From Vigna angularis (lineage: Eukaryota > Streptophyta > Magnoliopsida > Fabales > Fabaceae): a stretch of 64,000 bases of DNA. The stretch spans positions 49,846,131 to 49,910,130 of the forward strand of contig NC_068971.1 of assembly GCF_016808095.1 (NCBI RefSeq), written 5' to 3'. Both the position numbers and the translations under genes were made by a program. The notes below the pieces were generated by a model that worked only from the letters and a program-made list of their open reading frames with translations, searched no databases and had not been told where the DNA came from. Positions 1 through 18,148 of this stretch are shown in pieces (positions within the stretch are counted from its first letter, which is position 1; each line of letters opens with the position of its first letter).

Positions 1-21
1 CAAATAACTTGGGCAAGATTA

Positions 22-5002
<4,981 letters not shown>

Positions 5003-5164
5003 GGCCACAGAGTGACTGGATAGAGAAGGGAACGGCGCGTACATTAATACAGAGTGGTTGTTGGCGTTGGTGTTTGGATGAGATGAGGCACTGATTCTGT
5101 TGGGTTCTTTTTGTTGGGCTCTGTAATCAGATTTATTAGGCCTAAAATGTATTGGGCTTAACAT

Positions 5165-7814
5165 TTGTTATATTGCCAGAACAAATCTGTGTGCGAGTAA
5201 CACAAATTTCATAATGACAACCCTTTTTTCCTACCTTACACCTTTCTTGTAAGAAAAAAATAAGAGATTTATATGACTATATAAACAACTACACTAGTTT
5301 TTGTGTATATAAGTGTAACATCCGTTTGTTAAGAGTTACGTAGTACTAAACATTTCAATAACATTTTTACACATATACAAATATATGTATATATTTATAA
5401 TTTTTTTCTTACAAAATTTCAAAATATAACTTCCTTATATTCTCAAAGAATCAAATATATATAAACTTTGAAAAAGGAAATAAATAAAACATAAACATTT
5501 GATATTATTCTATCTTTATTTAGATTATTCTTTTCTATCATCTTATACTTTGTATACAAATATATATAAACTTTGAAAAAGGAAATAAATAAAACATAAA
5601 CATTTTTTTGTGAGGCTATTACAAGAAAAATAGTTATTGAAACAGGACAAGTAACTATACCTTGTATGCAGACTGAAAAACATAAGTGATTATTATTTCA
5701 TCAAGGGTTCAGTCAAAGACATAAACTCACTTTGAACAAAATCCCATCTCCTACCGACAAGTTTAATAATGTTTTTAAATATGTCTCAAATTAAAAGGAC
5801 ATTAGAAGCATCTCGATGAATTTAAATAGATGTTGGCATATTATACTATATGGATTTGTAGTTTCTTTTTATGCAATTAATCCTATTTTGGGATGTTTAA
5901 ACCCCAAACTTTGGTTAACTTGTTTGTTACTAATTATTAGGTTACATTAGTTTTTGTATGGTTTGCTTTTTTTACGGAATAATGTTTCGTTATTATGTTT
6001 CTTCCTTCCCTTTTCAATTAAATGCTAAGTTTCTAATGATAGTGTTTTTATATATTGACTTTAACTTTGCCTTTGAAATGACTAAAAAAGGTAGTTTTGT
6101 AGTGAAATCGTTATTATTAAAAAATCACTAATACTTTTGAATATAAGATATATAAGTTGATGATGTTTTACTGATTTTGTTGCTATGATTCTCATTATTA
6201 AAATAATGAGATTGAAAAAAAAATCGTAAAGAAACATGTATTAACTAATATTTATTATTCTAATTCAAACGTTATCCTTTTTGAGAATGATGACATTGAG
6301 ATTCATGATTAAATAAATAATTGATGGAGGATCCGATTTGGTAAATTAGTTGAATGTTTAATTAGTCCCGTTGCGCATGCTTATATTACAATAATGATTT
6401 ACATAATGATGTCGACTTGTTTATATTTGATTTTAGAAAAAAATTATTCTATTCATACTAATATTTTGCTACGTAGTTCTATTTAGATTTTACTTTAAAT
6501 TTGTTTTCTATTTGAGTTTATATTTCAAATAACATTACATAGAGGTGTTTTAAATAAAAAAAACACAAGAAGAAAAATAAAAATAACATAAGTGATATTT
6601 AGAATTTACAGTTTTTTATCTTATTTTTTATTATCAATAACATCAATTATGAAGGGTATACATTTAAAAGTAAAAATAAAAAATTTTAAAAAACATAACA
6701 GTGATATTTTATCCTGAGTTTTGTGTTTTGGAAGGTTGATTACTACCTTTTTTTTTATTATTTAGGATGAAAATAGGTCAGGTCGGGTATAGATATCTAC
6801 AACTCTACTTATATGATAAAACTTTATCGGTTACTCTTACAAGTATCCGTTTAAAAAATATTTGTGAATATTTTAAAATTTATGAATATCTATGAATATT
6901 CGCATTATGAATACCTATAAATATTCGCAAAAAAAATAAAAAATATTTATACATTTTTAAAACAAAATTATAAAAATATATAATATAATATAAATTAAAT
7001 ATAAATTAAAATTTAATTTTAATTTAATTTATTTTAATAAAATTTAATTTAATTTAATTTTTAATTTAATTTAATTAAAATTATATAAATTTTTTTTATT
7101 TATTTTTTTAAGGCAAGGAATAAGTAATATACTTCCAATCCATTTAAAAATAAATATTAAAATATCTTTATCTGTTATTAACGGATAATAAATATATACA
7201 AATAATAACTACTCAACGTGGATTTTACATACCGCAGATTTCTTTTACTATCCTAAATGTATTGTTGACCGCGTGAACTAATAATGGAAGGAAAAGGTGA
7301 ACGGTAGAAGGTAACCTGCATATATGGAATGTGAAGAGTGTGCCCCCAGTCCTGAGAAGTGTTGATTAAAAGGGTGGGGTCCAATGCTGCTGCTTCACAT
7401 CATAATGTCTTCATCTTCTTTCCACACTGCACTGATGTCTAATCATGCACACCCCTCTTTCAACCCACTCTGTCAAAATATATTTTTGTTTTTTATCACT
7501 TTTTCCACTTATGTCTCTCTTTATCATCCAGCTCCAACTTCCTATCAATCAGATCAATCTCACCAACTCTCTTTCTTTTAGGTTGGATACGGTGATATAG
7601 GAGGAAGTGAAGGCCAGGATTTGCACCAAAAAATGTTTATGGTATGGTCTCTCACACAAGGATATTATTTGAAATGTTTATTTTAATTTTAAACGTAAAA
7701 TTACATGTACAATATACTCGTACGACCCGGTAAGGCAATAAAAGGGCTGAACGATCTTATATGCAACTTTAATAATAATTTCTAATCAAATTTACTGATA
7801 TTTCTTATACATCA
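5165..7814. other. AT-rich intergenic region with no gene seen
   Basis: The stretch upstream of the release factor gene has only short chance ORFs. It holds the exact duplication annotated at 5452-5605 and a low-complexity TTTAA-type tract around 6950-7100. At about 6775-7210 there are degenerate repeats of the kind 'gaatattcg' and 'ggataat', probably an old transposon remnant. The proximal ~200 bp above 5002 should hold the release factor promoter, but no clear TATA box can be singled out. Confidence 0.5.
5452..5605. repeat. Exact 49-bp direct duplication
   Basis: A 49-bp block starting CAAATATATATAAACTTTG occurs at 5452-5500 and again, apparently identical, at 5557-5605. The 56 bp between the copies is not repeated. 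Perfect identity in otherwise decayed AT-rich sequence suggests a recent local duplication. Confidence 0.85.
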
Positions 7815-7819
7815 GGTAT

Positions 7820-8295
7820 TCTTTCGGTTGAATTGATGTAGGTCGGTCGTCATTTTTTATTATGTTCTTTTTTGATCTTCAATCTTTTTCGAGAATGTAA
7901 TCCGTTTTGATGAATTGTTGATCTGCAAAAGACACTTCAACGCTCAAGTTAGATATTTTTCATAAAGAAGTCTATATTTTATTGTAATAGATTAAGATGT
8001 CTTTACTTGAACATTAACCCTATATTTATAAGGCTTATGACAATCAAGCTCATTAATTCATATTGAATATTGCAATAGTGTCGTATATTCATATTTGATA
8101 CGACAATCAAACCATTAATATTTAATAATATACTTGTTAATTGCCCATAAATACCGTACATTTTTCACTGATATGGTCAACAAGTGTATTAATTGGTCAT
8201 TAACAACATCTATCTTACCTGGCTCACAATCATTGAATTACCAGTTGGTGTAGATGGTCCTCTCCTAGGACGGTCGACTACCCATGTATAGTACA
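7820..8295 (-). repeat. LTR of retroelement copy 1 (3' LTR in element orientation)
   Basis: The left copy aligns along its whole length with 10136-10619. It ends GTACA at 8295, followed by the polypurine-like tract. The shared AT-rich block near 8020-8035 reads TATAAATATAGG on the minus strand, a plausible LTR TATA box. Confidence 0.83.
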
Positions 8296-8382
8296 TTAAG
8301 GCCCCCAAGCCCCGAGCAGCTATTTGCAAGTGCGAAAGGGCTTAACTTTTTGTAGTCGAGTCATGGTAGGAGCGGTTTGAGC

Positions 8383-9110
8383 TGGTCACTAGAAGACCAT
8401 AGTTGAATGTCTTCGTATGACCGCCCGGGATTGCTAGTGAGTAGATCACTAGGAGACACAAGTGAGCTGATCACTTGACCGCCTAGGATTGCTAATGAGC
8501 TGGTCACTAGAAGACCATAGTTGAATGTCTTCGTATGGCCGCCTGGGATTGCTAGTGAGTAGATCGCTAGAAGACACAAGTGAGTTGATCACTTGGTCGC
8601 CCAGGATTGCTAGTGAGCTGGTCACTAGAAGACCATAGTTGAATGTCTTCGTATGACCGCCTGAGATTGCTAGTGAGTAGATCACTAGAAGACATAAGTG
8701 AGCTGATCACTTGGGCGCCCAAGATTGCTAATGAGCTGGTCACTAGAAGACCATAGTTGAATGTCTTCGTATGGTCGCCCGACATTGCTAGTGAGAAGAT
8801 CACTAAAAGACACAAGTGAGCTGATCACTTGGCTGCTCAGGATTGCTAGTGAGCTGGTTACTAGAAGACCATAGTTGAATGTCTTCGTATAGCCGTCTGG
8901 GATTACTAGTGAGTAGATCACTAGAAGACACAAGTGAGCTAATCACTTAGCCGCCTAGGATTGCTAGTGAGCTGGTTACTAGAAGACCATAGTTGAATGT
9001 CTTCGTATGGCCGCTCGGGATTGCTAGTGAGTAGATCACTAGAAGACACAAGTGAGCTTGTCACTTGGCCGCCCATGATTGCTAGTGAGCTGGTCACCAG
9101 AAGACCATGG
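8383..9110. repeat. 118-bp tandem array inside retroelement copy 1
   Basis: The landmark 'tggtcact' or 'tggttact' recurs at 8383, 8501, 8619, 8737, 8855, 8973 and 9091, exactly 118 bp apart each time, giving six full monomers. Every monomer is two related ~59-bp halves sharing 'cactagaagac' and 'attgctagtgag'. Short minus-strand ORFs of 72-82 codons follow the array, but 118 is not a multiple of three, so they are by-products and not repeat proteins. The array lies beside the polypurine end, i.e. in the 3' untranslated region of the element. Confidence 0.92.
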
Positions 9111-9960
9111 TTGAACGTAAGTCTGGACCTTCCTCCACATGATATTTTTACTCACAAAAATATGTGTTAAGTAAACACTTCAATATATTATAAAAAGTCA
9201 CTAGAACCTGATAAGGTTGAACGTAGGACTGAATCTTCCTTTGCAGGATATTTTTACTCACAAAAATATGAGTTAAACAAATATATTATAATTTATAAAT
9301 TATAATGAAAAGTGGAACCACAAAAATATGAGTTAAACAAATATATTATAATTTATAAATTATAATCAAAAGTGAAACCTGTCAAGGTTGAACGTAGGAC
9401 TGAACCTTCCTGTGCAGAATATTTTTACTCACAAAAATATGAGTTAAACAAATATATTATAATTTATAAATTATAATAAAACGTGGAACCTGTCAAGGTT
9501 GAACGTAGGACTAAACCTTCCTGTGCAGGATATTTTTACTCACAAAAATATGAGTTAAACAAACATATTATAATTTATAAATTATAATGAAAAGTCACTA
9601 GAACCTGTTGAACGTATGACTGAATCTTACTGTGGAGGATATTTTTACTCCCAAAAATATGAGTTAAACAAATATATTATAATTTATAAATTATAATGAA
9701 AAGTGGAACATGTCAAGGTTGAACGTAGGACTGAACCTTCATGTGCAGGATATTGAAGTAGGACTGAACCTTTATTATAATTTATAAATTATAATGAAAA
9801 GTCACTAGAACCTAATAAGGTTGAACGTATGACTGAATCTTCCTCTGGAGGATATTTTTACTCCCAAAAATATGAGTAAAACAAAATAAAAATTATAATT
9901 TATAAATTATAATAAAAAGTATTGGAACCTGACAAGGTTGGATGTAGGGTTGAACATTCG
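9111..9960. repeat. Second, irregular ~102-117 bp tandem array in retroelement copy 1
   Basis: The landmark ttgaacgta (with variants) recurs at 9111, 9217, 9388, 9499, 9608, 9719, 9821 and 9938. Spacing is roughly 102-117 bp apart from one 171-bp interval, which contains an extra copy of an internal segment. Most monomers carry the palindrome attataatttataaattata and a second small hairpin around tttttactcacaaaaat. Unlike the 118-bp array it is AT-rich and length-variable. Confidence 0.85.
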
Positions 9961-10135
9961 TGAAAGTTCTCAAAACAAAAGACATGTCTTTAGAAATTAT
10001 TATGGAATTTTGTACTCTTGTTGCAAAACCTGGTATTGATCTGAAGTAGCAATGTCGAGGCCGAGCGCACGTCTACACGTCTGGTTCCTCGTAGTGTCAT
10101 GGGGATGTCGCTCGGTCCCACGGTGGGCGCCAAAA

Positions 10136-10619
10136 TGTTTCGGTTGAATTGGTCTGAGGGTCGGTCGTCATTCCTTGCTCTGCTCTCTTTTGATCTTCAA
10201 TCCTCTTCGAGAATGCAATCCACTTTGATGAGTTGTTGACTTGCAAAAGACACTCTGACGCTCAAGTCAGATATGTTTCATAGAGAGGTCTATATTTTAT
10301 CGCAATAGATTAAGATGTCTTTACCTGAACATTAACTTTATATTTATATTTATAGGGCTTATGACAATCAAGCTCATTAATTCATATTGGATATGACAAT
10401 AATGTCGTATATTCATATTTGATACGACAATCAAACCATTAATATTTAATAATATACCTGCTAACTGTCCATAAATACCATATATTTTCCACTGATATGG
10501 TCAACAAGTGTATTAATTGGTCATTAACGACATCCATCTTACTTGGCTCACAATCATTGAATTACCGGTTGGTGTAAATGGTCCTTTCATAGGACGATCG
10601 ACTACCCATGTATAGTACA
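10136..10619 (-). repeat. LTR of retroelement copy 1 (5' LTR in element orientation)
   Basis: The right copy starts TGTTTCGG on the plus strand, directly after the GGTGGGCGCC primer-binding complement, and ends AGTACA. The same terminal sequences recur in the second element at 52235-54336, which fixes the LTR boundaries independently. Confidence 0.83.
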
Positions 10620-11432
10620 GATATTATAATGTGATTACACTTTTTTTAATTATAAATATATATTAAAATTTATAAATATAAATATAAATTAAAAAAGTAA
10701 GTGATTATATTTATTACAAATTTAATATTTTAATATAACTTTCTATCTATTATATTACTTATCTGAGTGTCGAAGTATATTTTACATCTTGCGATTTAAA
10801 ATATAAATATTGTAAACATAGAATAACTAAACTAAATATAATCAAGATAACAAAAACTAATAAAGAAAAAAGTACAAGTGTTTAATAATTATTCTCAATT
10901 TCATATTCAAAACATTATAGTTTTAAATTTCATTAATTAAAATACATATTAAAAGTTTTTTCTAATTTCTATTCATTTTCTTTTGTTTAATTAACTTCAT
11001 TTTTCACTCTTTAAAACAAATTAATTCTCATCGGAAATAAATTTATTATTTTAAAATTTTAGATTTAAAATCTTCAATTTCTTACATAAATTTGACTTAA
11101 GTTTAATAATAGTTTAGTCTCTTTTCACTTATGTTACATTTCATTATTTTTTCTAAACTATTTTATCAATTAAACAAGAGAGAATTATCACATTATAAAA
11201 TAGAAATTGAGCGTAGCTTTACTTTAATTGTTACTGTTATTTTATTAAAGGTGGCAAAATGAATTAAACTTCCTTAATTTAGTATATGTCTCATTATTAG
11301 TTGGCCAAAAACAGGATAAGACACGTTCATTTGTCATAAAAAAATGAATTGAAAATTCAACCCATCTTATCAAAAGATAAATCGGTAGGCTAGTCTGCTA
11401 TTTTTATATTAATTTTATATTTTTAAAATTTG

Positions 11433-11561
<129 letters not shown>

Positions 11562-12595
11562 TATGTATATGTATATTAAAAACTCAAAATATAAATATTT
11601 TTTAAGTTTGAATTGATTAGTTAATATCTCTAATAAAATAAATTAAAATAATTATTATTTTAATATATTAAATTATTTATTATAATTAATAATTACAACA
11701 AGTATTAATAATTTAAGTCGTGATATTATTATATATTTATGTCATTCAAATAATTTAATTATAATATATAACTTTTTGAAATAATATTTTTATTTTATAA
11801 AATACACTTTGTTTTTAATTCATTTGACCAAACAGAAAAAAATGTAGTGGCTAACCACTTCATAGATTCCTAATCATATCCTAAAGATAGTAACACTGAT
11901 AAGAAAACTACATATTAATGAAAATGTTTACTCTCTTTTAATAAAGGTCACTTGCAATTTTGTTGACTTTTTCGAGAAAAAATTACTAAAACTATTAATC
12001 AACGATGAGATATAAATTAAATTAATATAAAAAATTGATACCATTTTAAATTCAAAACGATAAAAACAATAATTTTGGAGATTTTTTTTTCTTTATATAC
12101 TATCATATTCAGTATGAAACATAAAATTGTAATAACACCATCTTTAAATTGTTTATACTTTTACGAAATTATTCAAAATAAAGTTAGCTAACTGATGGAT
12201 TTTTTCAAGAGTTTATTGAGTATGAATAACTTTATACTAACTTTTATTTATTTTTTAGGGGAGCAAGAAAAAGATTATTTTTATAAAAAGATCAAAATAT
12301 TTAATTTATTAGCTTAAAAAAATATTTATTGATCGTAGTTTTCTTTAAATGTGATTCCTTTGTTAGTCTTCATTTTTCTTCTATTTTTTTATGCACAGTC
12401 TCTTTAAATGTATTTAATTTAGTATTTTTAAACATTACTACTATTTTATTTTTTCTCTCATTCCCTATTGGAGCTACATAAAAACTTAAAATACTTAAAA
12501 AACGAGAAGCCTATAAATATAGTACACGATGAATTAACTCTTTTTTAAGAACTAAAATGGGAAAAAAACATGAGATTTTGAAGGTATATATACAT

Positions 12596-12601
<6 letters not shown>

Positions 12602-12671
<70 letters not shown>
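12602..12671. repeat. (AT)n microsatellite, about 35 units
   Basis: Pure AT dinucleotide repeat of about 70 bp preceded by tatacatacacacat. The spurious minus-strand ORF across it encodes only alternating Ile and Tyr and is not a gene. Confidence 0.96.
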
Positions 12672-12674
<3 letters not shown>

Positions 12675-14768
12675 ATATTTATATAATTAAAATTATATTT
12701 GATATTAGTGAAAATAAAATATATATCTTTTGATGTTGAATATTTTAATGTCATATTTGTTATTGTGATTTTTATTTTTTACAAAAATCATTTAATTAAT
12801 ATTTAAAATAATAAATGAGCAAATAATAGTATATTTATTAGTTCAAATACTGATCGTAAAATTCAACCCATTTTGAAATGAGAGACGAATTCAACACAAT
12901 CCGTTTTCATGGACAAAAGAGTCAGCCTTTGCCACCCGTGTCATTCATGTAACACCTGAAATAGTTTCCGTAAAATGGAGGAAACTGTGCTCTAATATTA
13001 CAAAACAAATTAATAAAATATCTTAAATTTAATATATTATTTTGTTCTGCTGATTACCAGATGGACTGTATTCAGACATTGGACAAAAGAAATGGATGGT
13101 TTCATGATGACCACCAGATGTACGCATCTAAGATCATGATTCATCCAACAGTTGTCGCGTTCACTAATTGTAAGCTCATATAGGTTTATTCAAGGAACTT
13201 TCCAATAACTGTTCTTTTCATATTTTTTTAACATATTCGACAATAAACCTTAAATAACTTCAATATTTTTAATGCATTAAATAATTTTTCATTGATGATA
13301 TAATAAATATTTTAATATGGCCATTTTATTTTTTAGTACCATCTGCAATTTTTAATGCATTTACTAAGCTATCTCCAATCATACACGTCTTTTCCCGTCA
13401 AAATCACTATTCCTTTGCCTCGCAGTTAATATAAATATAACGGACTTTTGATAAATGAATTTTCTTCTACGAATTCTCATATACTTAATAATTTTTGTTA
13501 ATTTCTTATAAATTAATAGTTAGTTTGTTAATACAGTAGTATTACATTTCGAAAAAAAACAATTATAGATGTTTTAAGAACATATTTTTAATGTCTTTTT
13601 TTTTATTAATTTAATTGATTCAAAGTTATATATTCTCATTCCTTTTTGTTTTTATTTAGTTATCGGTAAGACAATATTAATTACCGTTTTGTTATTATTT
13701 AGTTAATTGTTTATTGCGAAGAACAAACAAACAATAAATAAAATCATATAAGATAAAAAATAATTTCTAATTCTTTTACGTAAAACCTTAAAACACGGAT
13801 AGAATTTGTGTAGATTTCGTTCTTATTTCACGAGTTTCATTTGTTACTTTCTAGTTTTAAAAAAAATTTAAATGAAAATAAAAATATATTAAAAGAAGTG
13901 TGTTAAAGATTACATTAGATTGAATAGTGTAGTATAGTTAGCTACTACCCGCAACGCATTATAACATGCAATCCCACTCGTCCTTTTTAATCCAACTTTA
14001 GCAAGCTTTACACATAATATACTTGCTTATTCTATGCAATTCTTTACGTGAATATCTTTAGCTACTATGTCATCATGACGATTCATAAAAGCATGCCACT
14101 TTTCAAAAGCCAAAAACCATGTTATAATGACATATTTTTTTCATTCGTTTGATGTATAGTATGAGAGTAAAATATCATAGACAATTAAATTTTTATATTT
14201 TTTCAAGAAAAAGTAAGAAAAGATAATATAAAATAAATATAAAAAAATTATTGATAAATTCAATTTAAAATATATAAATGAATGTAAACCTATTTTATAA
14301 ATCAATTTTATATACTGAGTAAGGTGTGTTGGAAGTCTTACCTTAACTATGAGATTAATTTAAAATATATAAATTATGCAATCTTAATCTTAGATGTGTA
14401 GAGTTGAATTATAATTCAACTTCTTAACCATTATAAAAAATGTATTTTCCAAAAGAAAAGCGAAGACCACTTATGCCTTTCACCGAAAAGTGCAAGCAGA
14501 CTGCGTTTACCTTCATTTAAGATTATAAAGTATGTTTCCAAGTCATATTCTCCATCCCTTAGGCCTGCATGGCTTCATGTGACTTACACTTCACTTCAAC
14601 TTTCTGCTCACACAAGATGAAATTAAGAGCCTCATCAAGTGGTCCTGGCTCAACAAAGACTCTGTCTACGCACACACTTTCACTTCCTTTCTTTCGATTC
14701 ATCTGATATGCTCTTGTAGACGTTTACGTCCACAACACAGTCACATCACTGTTTGAAGAGTATCCCTC

Positions 14769-17700
14769 ATGGGAGTGGTAACTGTTGCCGAATTGAAGCC
14801 TAGCATTTCAGGAAAAAGGACCTTTCGTCCAAGCTCAAGCATAAGACATGCCACCGAATGGTAATCTTTTAATTCATGCTGCATTAGTGTTGATTGCAAC
14901 CATACATGGTCTAGCATTTAGATTCATCAATGAGGGCCTTCTGCATAATTGAGTGTCTCTTTCATTTCATACTTACATGTTCTTGGTAAGTGGTTTCGAG
15001 TTCAACTATGAAAGTAGGCACAGATGGAAAAAGTAGCTGATGTAGGTTTCAACCTTCTAAATTTTTCTTATCTAACACAGTCACGGGTATCCAAATTTAT
15101 GGTAGAAAACAACACTTCTTGGATATGGTGTTATGGGTTAAAACATTGGCAGATAAAGATGTAACATTGACCATGATGTAGTGTTTCACCCACCTGACAG
15201 CGGTATGGCGCTGCATGGTGAATATTCAGATCTCATCTGCTGTCAGCAATGTGAACGACAATTAATTTTGTCTGTCAATTATTCTCGTGCTTTTATTATC
15301 TTTAGGCCCTAAGATGATGTAATTGGAGCTCACCGACTATGGAAAAATGAAAACCCTTTTGGCTGCACATAGATCAGGACAGGTGTTAACATCACAACCC
15401 CGTCGCTCCAAAATTTATTTTCTACTTCTTATCTTAGATGTTCAATGATTTGCATTCATGGGTTCCACTACAGTGACAACCATTTTACTCTTAAATATCA
15501 ATTTGACTTTAAACTCTTGTAAACATGCTGTGTCTGCAGTGGTGTGTCTATTTATAGTCTTGCACAAATTCTGTATTTATTGAGTTGGGGCCATTCACGC
15601 CTAAAACTTTGACACTGGAAGATTAAGTTGTCTCTTCGGTTGTACAGAGCACATGGCTTGAGTTCCAATTGTTATATGAAATTTCAAACAAACATTCTAG
15701 TGGAGGATAATTTAACTTTGGTAATGTGTATGCCTGCAGCTGTAGTTTTTGCTTAATGTTGGATTTTTCAGGTTTTATGTTATGTAGTGATTCAGCCAGA
15801 TTTGATTTTTGCAGGCCAATATCTGACGTTTCCAGTGATCTCACCATCGAAGTAGGAGCATCAGCCTTCGCACTTCACAAGGTAAAGAAAACTACCTGCC
15901 ATTCTGATAAGAGGTTTAGTATTCTTCATGGTCTTCTTTGGTTCAGCATCTTAAGAGTTCATGAATATTTGTCAATTTTCTGAGTTGATTATTACTTTTG
16001 TTTTTATTTTGCTATCAAATATATATAACCAATCTTATGCTTGAATATTTTCAATGCATGCATTGTAAGCATCATGCCCAACCTTAGTCCAGTGCACTAA
16101 TGACTGGTAAGTGGTAACAGAACCATGAACATAATGCTACATGGTTTTGTTGGGCTGATATGGTATGGTTTCTTCATTGTCTCTCTGTATGACTCAGTCT
16201 AAAAACAGAAAAAGAAAGAAAAATAAGAAAAGTATCATTTTGCTGTACCATGAGAAAGAGAAGAATAAAGGATTTTCCGTTTCCACCGTGTACTGAGTGT
16301 ACCAATTTTTGCACTAGTTTCCTCTTGTTTCTCGGAGTGGAAGAATTCGGAAGCTGCTGTTAGAAGCAAAAGATTCAAAAATTTTACGCGTAAGTCTCCC
16401 AAATGTGCCAGGTGGAGCAGAGGCATTTGAGCTAGCTGCCAAATTTTGCTATGGAATCAATGTTGAGTTCACTCTCTCAAATATTGCCTTGCTACGTTGC
16501 ACGGCTCATTTTCTTGAAATGACAGAAGAATTTGCTGAAAAAAACTTAGAATCCAGAGTTGAAGCATACCTTAGGGACACAGTGCTACCTAACATATCAA
16601 GCACAGTGTATGTTCTTCACAGTTGTGAGGCCCTTCTTCCAATGTCAGAGGAAATAAACCTAGTCAATAAGCTAATCAATGCAATTGCAAACAACGCGTG
16701 CAAAGAGCAGCTTACATCTGGTTTACTAAAACTCGATCACAATTTCCCTTCCAAAACCACACCAACCATGGAGCCAGAAACACCCGCAGATTGGTGGGGG
16801 AAGTCTTTCAATGTTCTTAGTCTTGAGTTCTTCCAACGAGTTGTATCTGTTGTGAAGTCAAAGGGACTGAAACAGGACATGATCAGCAAGATATTGATGA
16901 ACTATGCACACGGTTCACTTCAGGGGATTGGTGTTAGAGATCCCCAAGTGGTGAAAGGAAGTCTTCATGACATGGAATTGCAAAAGAAACAAAGGGTCGT
17001 CGTTGAAACCATAGTCGGCTTACTCCCAACTCACTCAAGGAAAAGCCCTGTTCCAATGGGATTCCTCTCAAGTTTGTTGAAAGCTGCAATAGCAGCACCT
17101 GCATCAACTCATTGCAAATCTGATCTGGAGAGGCGAATTAGTCTTCAACTAGACCAGGCAATTCTCGAAGACATCTTAATCCCAACAAACTCACCTCAAA
17201 ACACCCACAACACCATGTATGACACTGACTCAATTCTGAGGATCTTTTCTATTTATCTAAACATGGACCAAGAGGATGGAGAAGACAGTGATAACTACAT
17301 TGATGAAAGCCAAATGGTGTATGATTACGACAGCCCTGGATCTCCAAAACAAAGCTCAATTATAAAGGTATCGAAATTGCTGGACAGTTATCTCGCTGAA
17401 GTAGCTCTAGACTCAAACTTGTCGCCCTCAAAATTCACAGCACTTGCAGAACTACTTCCAGATCATGCACGTGTTGCAAGTGATGGACTCTATAGAGCAG
17501 TTGACATCTTCCTCAAGGTGAAAATATTTCCCATCATGTTTAACCTTTCAAAAAAGACTTAAATTTATGCAATATGTTATTGTTGGTTGTGATAACCAAT
17601 TTTGTTTCGTTATGATGTAGGTTCATCCAAACATGAAGGACTCTGAGAGATACCGGTTATGCAAAACCATTGATTGTCAGAAACTGTCTCAAGAAGCATG

Positions 17701-18148
17701 CAGCCATGCAGCACAGAATGAAAGGCTACCAGTGCAGATGGTGGTTCAAGTGCTTTACTTCGAGCAAATGAGGCTTCGCAACGCCATGAATGGAGGGCAC
17801 AACCAATTCTTCTTCGGTCAGTTTCCTCACCGTTCAGGAAGCGGTGCAGGGAGTGGAGCCATTTCCCCGAGAGATAACTATGCATCAGTGAGAAGAGAGA
17901 ACAGAGAACTGAAGCTTGAAGTAGCAAGAATGAGAATGAGGCTCACTGACTTGGAGAAAGACCACGTGTCTATGAAGCAGGAGCTTGTTAAGTCTCACCC
18001 TGCCAACAAGTTGTTCAAATCATTCACCAGAAAGCTCAGTAAGCTCAATGCTCTGTTCAGGATAAATAGCATTAAGCCAATTGGTGGCAAGGCTTGTTCA
18101 GAAACTCGCTTCCCTTTTCCAAAGCGAAGACGCCACTCTGTTTCATGA
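14769..18148 (+). CDS. SETH6: NPH3-domain BTB/POZ protein, SETH6-like, 4 exons
   Basis: Putative substrate adaptor of CUL3 ubiquitin ligases. Exons 14769-14860, 15815-15881, 16318-17517 and 17621-18148 join in frame to 628 residues; intron 1 is 954 bp and intron 2 is 436 bp. The N-terminus [11 protein letters not shown] runs into a BTB-like segment (residues ~33-130: [24 protein letters not shown], then [15 protein letters not shown]). The NPH3 domain follows (~200-470) with [29 protein letters not shown] and [21 protein letters not shown] coiled coil (~520-560) comes next and the protein ends KRRRHSVS, a basic tail. I recall Arabidopsis SETH6 (At2g47860), needed in pollen germination and tube growth, as very similar along its length, so orthology is likely but unproven. 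The start is the first ATG of a short exon whose frame and splice junctions fit. Binding to CUL3 is a family inference. Confidence 0.93.

Larger units (their letters stand above)
7820..10619 (-). mobile_element. Non-coding LTR retroelement, copy 1 (2.8 kb)
   Basis: Two similar direct repeats of about 476-484 bp (7820-8295 and 10136-10619) flank an internal region with no gag or pol reading frame. On the minus strand the LTRs begin TGTACTATAC and end CCGAAACA (one base mutated in the outer copy). Next to the right-hand LTR the minus strand reads TGGCGCCCACCG (10121-10132), a primer binding site of the kind seen in plant Ty3/Gypsy elements. Next to the left-hand LTR it reads CTTGGGGGCCTTAA, a polypurine-like tract, so the element lies on the minus strand. 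The flanks ggtat (7815-7819) and gatat (10620-10624) are a target duplication with one mismatch. The interior is mostly two tandem arrays. Lack of coding capacity makes it a non-autonomous derivative. The Tat/Retand-like assignment is inferred. Confidence 0.85.

Noticed and set aside
8361..8933. Four overlapping minus-strand ORFs of 72-82 codons that look like a repeated protein family
   Set aside because: They come from the 118-bp tandem array. As 118 is not divisible by three, the frame rotates between monomers, so this is not a repeat protein.
12545..12754. 69-codon minus-strand ORF of alternating Ile and Tyr
   Set aside because: Translation of the (AT)n microsatellite.
16235..16426. 63-codon minus-strand ORF over NPH3 exon 3
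   Set aside because: Shadow of the plus-strand NPH3 gene.
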